Shown here: in pieces, positions 41,901 to 54,900 of the stretch | Layout of the letters: every line of letters starts with the position of its first letter | Position numbering within the stretch: position 1 is the first letter of the stretch | Origin: Pegea sp. RAD2-039 | Taxonomy: Eukaryota; Chordata; Thaliacea; Salpida; Salpidae | NCBI GenBank assembly: GCA_034620365.1 | Contig: JAQGEQ010000071.1 | Span: 186,001-250,000 of the forward strand | Direction of reading: 5' to 3' | Length of the DNA: 64,000 nt | Translations under genes and position numbers: made by a program | Notes under the pieces: model-generated | Databases searched by the model: none | The model's input: only the letters and a program-made list of their open reading frames with translations | What the model was told of the DNA's origin: nothing

Positions 41901-44494
41901 TCAACAATTTATAGCAGTATTTAAAGATATTATTTTATCACTGATAAAAAGAATCATAGAGAATAGAACATGTGCTATAAAACTTTGAAATAGTTTGAAG
42001 TTATTTTTTGGCCCAGTCTATTAATAGATGATTACCGCCAGCTATCTAGACATCAAAAACATTTTAATTCACACTTGAAAAATTGTTATTTGGATAAGGT
42101 TTAAATACTTAATTACTCTAGTGCTTCAGACAATTTACAATATACATTTTAGTAAAAGTGTTTCAACTGTTTGTATTTCTGATTTTGAAAATAATTTTCA
42201 CTTTTTAATATATTTCGATATTTTTATTGTGATTGTTCATTAGAATTCTATATAAAAGGAAATCAAGAAAAAAATTTATCATCTTTGAGAAAAATTCTAA
42301 AATTAACTTATTAAAGTATCTAAAATAAGTAACTGATATCGTTTACATATCTTTTAAAGATTACATCTGATTCTTTTAATTAACATGTATAATAGGTTTA
42401 AACAAAACAAAAGCAATACACTAAAAAGAATTGAAGTAAAGAAACTTATCAAAATTAATCATTTACATGTAAAGAGTTCTAAACTACAAAACACCAATGA
42501 ATCTTAATTTCTAGAATTAAACAAACTTTGCTTTATCACATTAAAGTTAATATTTTATAGGTATACCAATAAAAAATTTAAAGAGAAGTCACTTCAACAA
42601 CTTAATTCTAAAATAAATATAAATTAAAAACATTGTAAAACATTAAATATTGATGTAGAAATATTATATAATCTTCTAGTTAACATTTCATAGCTATTTC
42701 TAAAAAAATTATATCGTTTTATGACGGCAAATTACTAGCAATTGTTAAAGTTTGCAGTCGCAGTGCTAATATGTACTAAGACAAAACAAACTATCAATTT
42801 ATAGTTAACGTCTAATAAGTTAAACAAAATTGAATTTTATTACTGAACTGTTTGAATAACAATGAATACACAAAAAATGTTAGACTAATCAAATCATTAA
42901 AACTAAAAAAATGATTTAACTGTAAAAATTATATAACAAATTATGTGTATTATCTTTAAACTCCATAGAGTTTAATGTTTGACGTAAAGAAAATAGTTTT
43001 TTTTCTATTTAAACCAATTGAGTAATATGGTAGCATTAAAATTTGTTGAGAAAACTTATTGTATTTTTATTCTATCACTTAACAAGCTTTCTTCAATTAA
43101 GAAGAAACAACTGATTTGTGAAAAAAGTTAATCTTGTTAAGAAAATAAGAGAGTGTATTGAGAAATGATTAGGCTAATAAAAGCTGATTCAATAAAATAA
43201 ATAAAAGAATATTTAGTCATTTGGTTTTTTAAGTCTCTTAACAAAAGCAAAAGTGTGACATCAACGACAATGATAATTAAAATGTTAAAATTGTAGCTTA
43301 TATAGTTGAGAACACAAAGTATACTTTCAGCAAAAGTTAATGGTTCAAAACTAAATTTGATAAATCTAACAAAAAGTTGAATAAGTTTATCTAATTTATT
43401 TAAGCTATAGTTAAAGCGTTCTTAGTTGTAATAAAATAGTTTGATGTAAAAACAGATTAATATTAATCAATCACAAAAATTCTTATCAGAAAAAGTCTTT
43501 TTATACATCTTTTTAAATTTTAAAGACATATACAAATTTACAATTCATTTCTGATGATGCGATTCATAAAAACTGTTAATGCTCTTCTAAAAATGATTGG
43601 CGCCAACGATAGTGGAATAATACTTAGAAGAATCGAATGGTTAAATGAATCAAAGTTAAAGTTTTTTTTTTAATAAATCTAATGAATAAATTTTTTATGT
43701 CCTTGCTATCAGTCTTATCGCATTTATCAGATACAATATTAGTCCTCCTACTCTTTTATTAAAAAAATGTTTGCTCAATTTCTCAGTTAGCTATGACTTA
43801 TGATGATATGATCAAAATGTCTATACTGTGATTTTAATTGGGCTTTAAATTGAAGCTTGTAACTTAGTTGGCAATTTTTTTAAATTTGGTTTGCTCAAAT
43901 AGAAAAGTTATAACATCAAAATCAATAAGTGTTTCTAAAATATTATAAAAAGTGTTATTATAATTACTTACTTGTTGAAATACAAGATGAATTAAACTAC
44001 AAAATCTAAACAAAGCCATCCTACTTGTAATTATAGGTCAAATATCACCTTTAAAAAAAGAAGAGTTGGTCAGTGATAAAATATGCAAGTAAATATTTAA
44101 TAAGAAGTTATAAAAAACAGTTTCTGTTCAAAACATAAATATTTTTTGTATAAATATTTACTTCAATTGAAAATAGATGAGATTGATAATGATAAAACTC
44201 TTCTCTAGTGACTTATGAATGTCGATCTGAGAACAAGCTGTTACAAAAAGAGCAACCGACATTTTCAATTATTAGGTTTTAAGGAGGTGTTTAAGGGGAT
44301 TTTTACACAACTGCATTGCAATGATAATAACTGTTTAAGAGAGCATCAAAAGCAGTATAAATGACAACGGTACGCAACGCTGAGTAAACGACGATAGACT
44401 AAACTAGTATTGTGGATGGTACTATAATAACTTGACGACACATTTACTTAATTAGTAAAACTTTTTTCTAATGTTTAATGCAAATATTTATTTG
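35991..44494. other. AT-rich intergenic DNA, nothing recognised
   Basis: About 8.5 kb of AT-rich DNA. No exon with coding-like composition, RNA gene, tandem array or transposon protein was seen on either strand. Small GC-richer spots occur near 37080-37260 (with CCCGGG) and 39490-39670, without a readable product. Confidence 0.6.
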
Positions 44495-46860
44495 TAACAA
44501 TAAATGCGAAGGAGGGTGCTCAAAGAGAGCACCTCTCGCTAACACACATTCTCACAATTTAGACCTATTATACATAATTAAGTTGGAAATATAAAAAGAA
44601 AAAGATGCAACACATGACATTTCAGTCACCCTATACAATATAACATTAAATAATTACATAGAATGTTAATAATATAAAAGTAAAAAAGAATCACAGTTTA
44701 GAAATGACAATGTTGGCAATATTAGAACGGTCCAACTTATGCTTGAATAACACGAGTAATTCTCAGATGACAATGTCTGATGGCAGCTGGTCCCATGTAC
44801 TAATTGTGCGGTATGAGAAAAATTCGCTCTGATTAATGTACCAGGTGATGTGGGCTTATTAAGATTTAATGTGTGTCACCTGAGTTGATATAACTTGAGG
44901 GAATGACTAATGGATAAAAAAGTATCGAATTAAAGGTTAACTAATTTGTAGCTAATTTAAAAAATAAGAATTAAGTCGTATTTAATCCGTCGAATTGGCA
45001 AAATATCTAAATTTAAGAAGCTGAGACGATGTTCATAACTATTGGATTTAATAGAAAGTTTCCTGCATACCAATCTTGTAAATTTTGTATGAACGCATTC
45101 AATTTTTTCTATATCGTCGACTTGATTTAGATTCATGCACTGACGCTGTATTTCAGAATTGGACGTACGTACGATAGTTAAAAAAGTATGGATTCTTGGA
45201 ATTAAAGGTCTTTATTATAAGGTAAACGAGGTTGATTGATTTTTCAAAGATTTTGGAAACATAATTGTGCCATTTAAAGTCAGACGATAGGGTAATGTCT
45301 GAGTCTAAGACCGAAGTTATTCGTGGAATAATGAATCCATTGATGAAATATTGGTTTAAAGAGCTTGCAGCTGGTTAACTAGAAAAAGGTATAAGTCACA
45401 AGGAGTAATTGTGAGCTAAGTAAGCTCATTAAAAAGGTGAAATGTTGAGTCAAGGAAGAGCTTTGTTTCACAAAGCCATGCTGGACATAAGATATTAGAT
45501 AGTGCGCAATTATATAACTGGCCATACGATTATAAGTGACATGTTCTTTAGTTCTACAGATAACTGAAGTCAGTAAAACTGTTCAATGAATAGGAGTAAT
45601 GATAGCTTTCTTCTGAATTTGTAAAACTCTTCCTTGCCTCAGAGTTATGTTAAAAAGTAGCGATAAAGGTAGTGATAAAGAGGAAGTAGTTTTTATTATA
45701 ATCAAAGCAGGGATCTGATCAGGGGTGTTAAGAACTGATGATTTTAAAGAAGAAATAGCCTTAGCTACCATATCTACTACGTCAAGATCTATAATTTAAG
45801 AGGAATTTGTAAGAAAGAGAAAGAGTATTGCCATCATCGGTTATAATACGCAATTAAATTGATTGTTTAGCAATTCAGCTTTATTCTTCGTTTCAATCAC
45901 AAGCTGGTTGCTGTTATCAAACAAGAAAGGTATTTGAGATCTCGCCTTAAGCGTGTTACTTATGAAGTCAAAAAAAGATTTCTTGTTAAGTAAAGGTAAG
46001 ACTGTATTTTATCTTCCTAAGTAGAAGTTAAAAATAGATTTCTTATAAGCTATACAAAAATTTTCGTACAGAGATTCGATGGAAGAGTCTGCTTTAGTTT
46101 GTTTGCATAGGAGGTATTTTAAATGTCGTAGATTCCTCAAATATTTGGGAAAATGTAGCTTTTTGTTGATTCTCTAAAAAGGTATCATTTTCTCTATTAA
46201 CTCTTTAATGATGTTTGTAAACCTTGATTAAATAGTATTTATGTCCCAATTTCGACGATAAAAATTCCATTTACTTGGAGTTTATCGTTCATAGAAAAAG
46301 TTTGATGAAGCTTGAATTCAATCATGTTTTGATCGTACGTTAAAGTAAAAGGTTCTTTTTGATCAATGTAGATAATGTTCTAAGGGTTTGATGTGATATA
46401 AAGATCCAAAGTATTACCACTAACTTGGGTTGAATAAGCAATTATCTGAGATAGGTTATTGGCGCCAAGGAAGCTTATAAAGGTATGACTTAAAATGGTT
46501 GAATTAGGATTGTCGTTATCTAATTCAAAAGATTTTCCCCATTAATACTGAATTCGGGTTATTTCAATCAATTTTACTAAAGTTAAAATCCCCTAAAATA
46601 TATAACTCAGGACGCACAACACTCTTAAAAACCTTCAATAAGGCCTTAATGGTAACCCTGTCATTAATTTTAAATGGTGGTAGGTAGGTACATATAGAAC
46701 GAGAAAATTTGGACTTTAAGTAATGAAAATTGAAAGCGACAATCTCAAATCCTGGACAATTAATAGGATCTATCTGAATTATGACAATTTTAGCTGCTAG
46801 CAATCTTCTGTAAACTACACAAACGCCGCCACTTGTATCATACATATTATACAATGAGTT
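44495..46860 (-). mobile_element. Degenerate non-LTR retrotransposon (CR1/L2/jockey-type LINE), 5'-truncated
   Basis: Read on the - strand, three blocks appear in LINE order. 46854-46564: endonuclease/exonuclease/phosphatase domain with GGVCVVYRR, YLPPFKIND and LYILGDFNFSKID. 45771-45583: start of reverse transcriptase (PDQIPALII, SLPLSLLFN, LRQGRV, KKAIITPIH), running on to LISYVQHGFVKQSS at about 45500-45460. 45180-44740: C-terminal tail with VRPILKYS, IEKIECVHTKFTRLV, YEHRLSFLNLDILPIRR and FFSYRTISTWDQLPSDIV. The frame is broken by stops and shifts, and the catalytic part of the RT (YxDD region) is missing or unreadable, so this is a dead copy. Its GC content is higher than the flanks. The 3' end carries the hairpin at 44515-44533. 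Clade assignment between CR1, L2 and jockey is not settled. Confidence 0.85.
44515..44533 (-). repeat. 3'-end hairpin of the LINE
   Basis: GGTGCTC, a 5-nt loop and GAGCACC form a perfect 7-bp stem at the 3' end of the LINE on the - strand, after the ORF2 tail. LINEs commonly have a 3' structure read by their own reverse transcriptase during target-primed reverse transcription, and this stem is a good candidate. Confidence 0.6.
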
Positions 46861-47687
46861 ATAAAATTTTTAAGTTTAATTACCAAATTAGTTCGCTTAT
46901 TTTTTCATTATCTGTCTACTCGGCGCAGGGTTCTAGCAACGAAATTTAAACAAATTAATATAAAAAGATAATTTGGATTGAATCTGAGTTCTATCAATTT
47001 TTACCAAACATTAAACTTTTGTTCAAAATTCTCAGCTGTAGTTGTAAACTAAAAGATAACGTGACTAAACGTGACTGATCAATAATGACATATCTTACAA
47101 ACTGTAAGAAAGCCATTTTAGTGATTATTTATGAAAGTTTTTGCTATTAAGTCATGTGCTGCCGACACTTCAGTTTGAAAACTATATTTTTATTGTAAAA
47201 TGATCAGTAAATATTTGATTTTAATGATTGATAGTTGTTTATTATTATTATTGATATTATTATTATATATCTAGTCCTGAAAATAGCATTATTATTTCCT
47301 TAAAATATTAATTTTTGAAATTATGTTTATTTAAGTTTCATATAATTTGTTATACTTTATAAAATATTTAGGAAATATTTCTATAAATTGCATATATTGT
47401 CATATATCACCTTATAATTTTATTACCTTATATATTTAAGAGTTTTTCTTTTAATAATAGTTTCTAGATTAGCAAATTTTAAAATAATAAATATACTTCT
47501 TATAAATGGTTAATGAAACAATATTAGAATAATTTTTAATAAAATGAAATAATTAAAATGTTTCTCAAATAATTTACCCCTTTTTATAATCTTGAAAAAA
47601 GTTGAAAAAAATATTTGAATCTCTATAAATTGAAAATATATGAAACTATTTCTTTTTTCAATGCTCTTCTTTTAATGATCTTCGTTT
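46861..47687. other. Intergenic stretch between LINE and GEN1
   Basis: AT-rich DNA with no gene. It should contain the GEN1 promoter. No clear TATA box or other promoter element can be singled out in such a background. Confidence 0.5.
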
Positions 47688-47699
47688 AGTTTATAAAAA
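47688..47699 (+). promoter_or_regulatory. Splice-acceptor-like site 10 nt before the GEN1 start
   Basis: A pyrimidine-rich run (from about 47650, ending TTCGTTTAG at 47689) looks like a 3' splice site and leaves only 10 nt before the ATG. It could be the acceptor of a 5'-UTR intron or a spliced-leader trans-splicing site. TTTAG is frequent in AT-rich DNA, so this is tentative. Confidence 0.3.
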
Positions 47700-50600
47700 A
47701 TGGGTGTCAAGCACTTATGGAGCATCTTAGATTCAATTAAAGAAGAAGTTGAAGTTTTAAATAATGTTGAAATCAATAAAAGATTGGCAGTAGATCTAGC
47801 TGGGTGGATATGTGAAGGTGAAAGTGTGAAACTGATGGAAAATACTGTTGTTAATCCATATTTACGGTTTGTTTCTTACTTAACTAACTTCTTTTTGATT
47901 AATTTATGATTTTATCTTTTTTATAAATCAGTTGAGTTATTTTTAAGCCAAACAAGTTTTTGACATCTATAAGTTGTTTTATAACCAAAAAACTAATTAT
48001 GAAACTTAATTATGAAATATTCTAAAAGATGTATTTAATTAGTTTATGTATTTTATTTTTGATGAATATAAAAAGTAGAACTGCTCATATAAGATTATGT
48101 CATTTTTAAATAGATTGTTGAATTATTAAATGTTTGTATAATTTTGATAATATATTTTTTAAAGCAAAGTCTTGTTATGAAGCTGAACTAAATGTACTTA
48201 ATTATGTGGTTTAATCTTGATGTAATGTTTTAATATACTCAACACTATGAGCATCAGTTTCTTGAATAGTCTAATGTTTATATTTAATAGAAGTTACTTT
48301 AATAACCAGGCTAGCAATAACTAGAATTAATATCACTTAATTAATTGGCCTAAAGTTAATTTATCTATTTATATTCTCTTCACTGATCTATAACATCTAA
48401 AAACCTCTAAAAAATCATTTATGATCTATGATTCATGATATAAGATGAATCATTTATGATATGATGTAAGTTTAACTTTAAACAATTTTCTCTTTAACTG
48501 ATGTTTGAAATTAAGTTTAAGAATTTCTTAAACTAACTATTATTTTAAACTTTTTTTAAACTACATATAACTACATTATTTATTCTAATGATGATCTTGT
48601 GATTATTTTTACTGCGCATTTGAAGATAGATAATTGGTAATATCATTTTATTTGACAGGAATTTGTTTTTTCGTATCAAAGTGTTGATGAAACAAGGCAT
48701 TGAGTTGATATTTGTGTTAGATGGTCAGATCCCAGATATAAAAATTAAAACTGTAGTGAAGCGCTTGGGCGGGTAAGCTTATCAAAATTACTAAGTGATC
48801 TTCACTTTCATTTATATAATCTTTTATTTGTTGAATTTAATGTTTATCATTTATTGGTGATTTTATTGGCTGTTTGTATGTAGTTTGTAAGAGAGATATT
48901 TTTACAAGTTCTCTAAACTGTTTTTCCATATTTTCTCTGCTTTTTAGATTGTGTAGAAAATAGTAAACATAAAATGAAAATTTCATAAACAAAAAAAAAG
49001 CTATCAAATTTGTTTCCAGAGATTTCAACTTTGTAGATGAACAACTGAAGTCTTATTAGTTGTATTATGTAAAGACCACAGCTAATGAATCCTATAATAA
49101 TCATGTTTTACTGCTAATAAAAGTTTACTAAAAGTTTTTAAAACTTTTCTATCTACTAAAGACCTGAAATGAAATTTTATTTTATAGCTGTTAGATTGCA
49201 AAGAGTTAAAATATTTTCATTTTGTTTTTGCTAATTAATATAAAATTATGCATATATTCCATCAATATATGTTTTAAATGATTTTAGGAATGAAAGAAAA
49301 AATACAAACTTACAAAGAAGACAGTTGAATTCAAAGTTCATAAAAGTAAATTGATTTTTAATTTATTAAATTAAGTCGGTTGTTGTCGAATGTTTAGTTG
49401 CATGTGTCTCATAGATATCATTTTTGATAATTTGTGTCTTCAAAAACGAGACTATAAATATTTAGAGAAGCATAAGCATCTGAAATCTTTATTTGAAATT
49501 TAGATTTATGAGTGTTTAAGAATCAATCTTTTATGAATTTTTAGTATACAAAACAATTAAACCATAAATTCTTGTAATAGTGCAGCAAACTTTTTGATCA
49601 CTTGAATATACCTTGGGTAAAAGCAAGTGGTGAAGCTGAAGCTATTTGTGCAGCTTTAAATCAATTCAATGTAGTTGATGCCTGTATCACTAATGACAGC
49701 GATATTTTTTTATACGGAGCTAAGACTGTTTACAAAAACTTCAAAGCGTCCCAAAAGGTAATTTTTATCTGTATTATAGTGATGTTCTTTGTTGTAGTCA
49801 ATGCACGAAGTTTTTGGTTGTAGATTGCAAGAATTAAAACAGGAAAATTGAAATGTTTCAAGTTATACAAGCGTAATTAGTCAAATAAAATCTCATTTGA
49901 AATCATTTAAGATTTTTAAAAAGTTTTTTACGAAATTAATTTTTCAAACAGAAAGTTACATACACATCGTATAGTATGAAACATGTAGAAGAATTTCTTG
50001 GAATGAATAGAGACTCTCTGATTGCTCTGGGACTTTTACTCGGATGCGATTATGATGAACATGGTATCAGTGGAATCGGAAAAGTTTGTTTTGTTGTCAG
50101 TTCGAAATTATTTAATAATTTTTCCCTCAGATTCAAGGTGTGAAGTTGATTGAAAGTTGGAAAGGTTGCAACGCGTTGGATAAGATGAAGAGTTGGAAAT
50201 GTCAAAAAAGCAAGTTGTGAAATTTGTTTAAAAAAATGGAACAATAATGTTACAAAATATTTGCAAATAATAAAAGTTTTTGTTGAATATTTAATCAATT
50301 TTCTACTAAAGGTTCAATTGATTCTACAAGCAGTAAGTTGGAAGAGAAAATACGAAATTTGGCGATGAAGGTTGTAATTTTACATAAATCTTATTTATTT
50401 TATAAAATTCTTTTTATATTTTTCAACTTAATTGTTTAAAGGTTGATGGGTTTCCTGATGCTGCTCTAATCAATGAATTTCAAAGAAGTCGTCGTGACTT
50501 TGTGGAAGATTTTAAACAAACAGATGCAAACTTTGAACTTATGCGCTGACGATGTTTGGAAAGTTGTATCATTTCTAGTGAACAATTTAAGTTGGGTTGA

Positions 50601-51499
50601 CGAATATGCTTTAAACACGGTCTTTCCAGTTTTAACTGATAGATTTCTGCGTAAAATAGACGGAAAATTAAGAAATATTTCCTTAGAAAAGTGAGAAGAA
50701 ATCTAATTTGTAGCAGAAGCGAGTTTTTTGATAACTTTACTTTGCAGAATTGTTGCTGAACGCACAAGAGATAAACAGCAGGTATTTGAATGTATTTGGA
50801 AAATTAATAAAGAAAATAGTGAACAAGCAGAAGTGGTAACATTGGAGTCACGTGATCGTCTTCAAACTTCTTTCCCAGAAGTTGTTAGCAGTTACTGGAA
50901 AGAAAAAACCACCAAAAAAACTAAAAAGAAAAGTTAGTTTATACTTTTGATAAAAATATAATTATTGAATAAGATCATTTACCAATAAATATTATAAAAT
51001 AAGCTCAATATAAAACGAGGTAAAAAAGTAAAAATTGTTTTATAAAAATTCAAATTATAACGACTTAATAATATTTGAATTTAATTTGATGTATATAAAG
51101 ATTATTGTAGAAATATTTACAATTTTGTTACTTCTTGATATCCCTGTAGAAACCAAATCTAAAGTTGATGAACTTTTGGACTCCTTGCAAGAAATGAATT
51201 TATCTGATCCTCCTAAACAGACTTCTTCAGTCACTAAATCTCATAAAAAAGTTGAAGAAGATAAAAAAAGAGTATTTTTTGAAGAAAGCGAATCTGATGA
51301 TAATCTTGATGATAAACTTGTTTCAAGTCAAGATTTCAATCAAGATACATCTTCAGATCTTCTGGATAATTTCAATTCTCCCATAAAGTTAAATAACAAT
51401 TTAAAATTAGATACAGATGAATCTGATGAATGTCAGAGCCCTGTATTTATGACATTAGCTGAAAGGCTAGCTAAGAAAAGATTTTCTAAACTTCATTAA
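47700..51499 (+). CDS. GEN1: GEN1, XPG-family Holliday-junction resolvase, frame broken at a UGA
   Basis: Structure-specific nuclease that cuts four-way DNA junctions in recombination repair. Exons: 47700-47866, 48659-48772, 49288-49345, 49581-49757, 49952-50083, 50131-about 50213, about 50331-50370, 50442-50690, 50748-50932, 51150-51499 (TAA). The ATG has ideal context (A at -3, G at +4) and begins MGVKHLWSIL as in GEN1. The XPG-N part has Asp32 (AVDLAGW) and Asp77 (FVLDG). XPG-I has Glu131/Glu133 (GEAEAICA) and Asp152/Asp154 (TNDSDIFLYGA). Asp205 (GCDY) and the helix-hairpin-helix GISGIGK follow, so the metal-binding set is complete. Exon 6 to exon 7 has two possible splice solutions (50200/50312 or 50213/50331). 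In exon 8 the frame giving GFPDAALINEF ends at TGA 50547-50549. The family homology (VWKVVSFLVNNLSW, FPVLTDRFL) continues in the +1 frame. With the shift the protein is about 518 residues, without it about 293. The introns include one of only 47 nt. Confidence 0.92.
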
Positions 51500-51913
51500 A
51501 TCGTATTTTTATCAAACTTTTAATTTGTGTTTTACAAATACTCGCAGATTTTAAAATCCTTTTTTGTCTACTAATCTGTATTTAGATTGAAATCTGCATC
51601 ATGAATTACTTTTTAAGTCTTTTTACTCTTTTGAATCATTGATAACATTCTAATGATTCTAGATTCTTTAGCTGCTAATCTATGTTAACACATTTTACCA
51701 TCTACAACTCTTTACTTGACAATTCTTTACTCGAACCTTTAACTTTTTATATTTAAGAAAAATTATATGTTAACAGCTAACCAATTATTTAGAAATGTCG
51801 AGGAATTTAGCTTAATAACACAGTGAGCACATTTATGTAAAAACATTCTTTACAATCTATGACATTTGATATTTAAACAATTTTTAAGTTTCTACAATTT
51901 CTCAAAGCGTTTT
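51500..51913. other. Short tail-to-tail spacer between GEN1 and STPG2
   Basis: Only 414 bp separate the GEN1 stop and the STPG2 stop, which converge, so their 3' UTRs are short or overlap. ATTAAA at 51495-51500 overlaps the GEN1 stop codon and is a possible GEN1 poly(A) signal. TTTAAT at 51519-51524 is the same hexamer on the - strand. Confidence 0.6.
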
Positions 51914-54900
51914 CTACACAGCTACAAGCATGGAGTCTTTAGATTTGTTTCTCTCTCGTATATCATCCAAGTTGTCTAGTAATGGATTATTTAATGTCGC
52001 ATTAAATGTTCCTTTTAAAATTGAATTTGCAAACGACGAACTTAGATGATAATCGGCAGGCCCCGGAACATCGTTTTTGATCTGTAGAATCATATTAAGT
52101 AGTAAGTGAAATCTCCCAAAACTGATGAATAGGGTTACCTCTTTAAATCTTTTGTCTTTACTCACAATAAGAGACAGTTTAACATTATTATGTTGAGTGT
52201 TGTAGTCATAAGTTCCTACAAATGAATAATAATTAAGCTGATAAAAAATTAAAATTAGTCAGATAACGATAACTTCAATTAAATATTAAACGAACAAGTT
52301 ATTTAAATCTCCAAGACTTGATCAAAAGTCACAAACCTGGTCCTGGGTTGTCAGGAACTTTTAAAGAAGTCATCCGTTTAGATGAAGTTATGAAGGAACT
52401 ATTTCTTATCATTGCTTCTTTATTACGAGGAACTACTGAAGGTCTTTTGATTTGTGAACTTTTGTAAGAAGAAGCAACTTCATAAGAACCTGGCGGAGGA
52501 TTAGATTCAATCGCCTGTAGGAAAGACCTTTTTAATTTAAAGATGAAGATTTTTTAATCTTACCTTAGGTTGAAGATCAGCCACTCGTTGACTTTTTGAA
52601 ATGAAATTAGAAGTTGGCTGCTTCTTATAACCCTCTTCCTTACGATCAGGCTACAATTGAACAAAATTACAAAAAGTCGAGCTAAAGTGTCCACGACCTG
52701 GTAATGGGACGGTCCAGGTAATAATGATTCATGTCGTTTGACAAGCGACATGCTTCTTGATGAGCTTACACCAAACGCTCCTTGCCTAGTACTTTCCAAA
52801 AAAGCTTTTTTAATACTTTCATTTGCCATGCTATAGTTGAAAACATTGTACTGTCCAGGACCTAACAGAAGTCAAATGATGAGTAAAAATGTGATCTTTA
52901 GAAGTTGATCTTTCTTCACCAGGAGTCTGCTTCTTTTCGGGAATAAATCTCACTGATGTTTGACCAAAAGGACTTCTCTTCATCCCAGTTATTCTATTTA
53001 ACGATTCCAATGCGTGTCTCGGATCATTATAAGTCCCAGGAGGAGGAGCTGGAGTCTTTGTTTGAGAAAATCTAATATGCAAATAGTAAAGTAATCTTAA
53101 AGAGTTTAATTGAATGCTGACCTCTCAGTGTTGGTGAAAAACGGAGGATGTTGGACTTCCAATCCTTGTACGTTGATAAGCGGAGATTTAAAAGTGAATT
53201 GACCAGGAATGTCGTATCTTCCTGGTCCTGGAAATGACTTCTTTAACTCTGTCTTCTCAATTATTTCGTGATATCTGCCCCAGAAAAATACATTAAATTT
53301 ACAAAAGAAAATTGTCTGATTCTGTTTGAAACCTTGGGATTTGAGATTCAGGTTTTTTCGTTTCATATGGAAGCAAAAGTTCTCGATTTTCAACCAAGCA
53401 AGTGTAAGGATCATACTGGCCAGGACCAGGAATATTTGTTTCTTTCCCGAAGTTTGTTCTACTGCTTGTCATATGACTGAAGTGAACACCTTTGTATTTC
53501 TTTGCTGCTTCAGTTTCTACAATTCCTAAATTGCTATTAAATATTTTTTGATAAGAAAATAACTTAGAAATTGATTAGTTTCAAAAAGCAACAAGCATAC
53601 TTATAAAATGCTGGACCAATTGTGGAGTCTTTATCAGGTGGAGACTAAAAATATAATTTTTTAAGTTTATTCACATCTAAAAAATTTCTAAAGATTTAAA
53701 AACATTAATTTAATTTTAGAAACTGATTAGTTTTGATTGACTTTCGACCATTAGACACAAAAATAAAGTTTAATAGAAGTTTATCTTGGCTTGGCAATAA
53801 ACTCTTTGAAGAGTCTTACATATTAAGCTGATAAATCAACCAAGCTAATTAACAAACTTTTTTGTTCTATTCGAATTAAATCATTAGTTTACAAATATAT
53901 ATCGTTCTACCAAACTAGTTTACAAAAGCTCGTTATACTTGAGTTATGAGCAAACTACTATAATTATTATTGAAGATTACTATTTTACTTAAAACAAATA
54001 TAACTTTCATGTTATGAAGCTTTGAACTGAAATTGTATATCACCTGCTTTTTTATCCCCCCTCCTGCAATTTCCTCATATCCATAAGCTTGTCCGGGGCT
54101 AGGGATAGAAGGGGGATCAATCTGGCGTTTGTATTTGATCTTTGAAGTTGATTTCTAAAAATCATAGATTTTGATTATCTTGATGAATATTTACAGAATT
54201 AATTTCTAATTATTCTAATAAATTAATTATCACAATGTTTCTAAAATCAAATTAGGACTAGATTAACTTCCGTTACTTCGATCAGTTAGTCCAAATTTGT
54301 TTGTAATCAAAAAGTTAGCTTTAAACGGTAAAAGTGAAATTAGAAAAAAGGATTAAGCTACTTCTAAATGCAGATCACAAAATTCTGAAGAACATTGTAA
54401 GAGAGATCGATTATAAAATACATTATTATAAAAATCAAAGAAATTTTTGATTAAAACTCTTTTTAAGGAATTATTAAAATGTTAGCTTACTGCTTTAGTA
54501 TTTATTTTATTATTTGCGCATGGTTGAGTAACAGATTTTGTTTTGATCCAATCAGAACTTTTACTGATGTTATATTCACCAGGCCCAGGAATTAGCTTCT
54601 TAATTTGATTTCCTTTTCCAAACCGATTACTTTTATTTGCAAGTGAAGCTCCACCTGGAGGCTTGTAATGGACAAATCTGTGAAAAGTAATTAGTTTATA
54701 TAAAATGGTTTATACAATCAGGTAATCATAGTTAAAACTTTATTGATGTTTTGACTGAGATGTTTGTACAATACTAACATTCAACTATTATTATCTAAAA
54801 TTTAATCATAATATTAAGTTGTGAAAATCAACAAATTTAATCAAATTATTTTAGAGTTGTTTTATAGTTTTATCATTTGAGTTGAAAGTGAATGAATTAG

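Noticed and set aside
50473-50694. Start of the second half of GEN1 at an ATG at 50473 as a separate gene
   Set aside because: The frame before 50547 gives no family match, while the other frame gives GFPDAALINEF; a frame shift within one exon explains both halves better.
52862-52919. Reading STPG2 exon 8 straight on past 52920
   Set aside because: The run-on loses the PGPGQY motif; a 58-nt intron (GTGAAG...TTAG) restores TPGPGQYNV exactly.
53106-53480. Overlapping open frames on both strands around the STPG2 exons 6 and 7
   Set aside because: They are shadows or read-through of the intron 53275-53332; the exon model with PGPG repeats in one phase chain explains the region.
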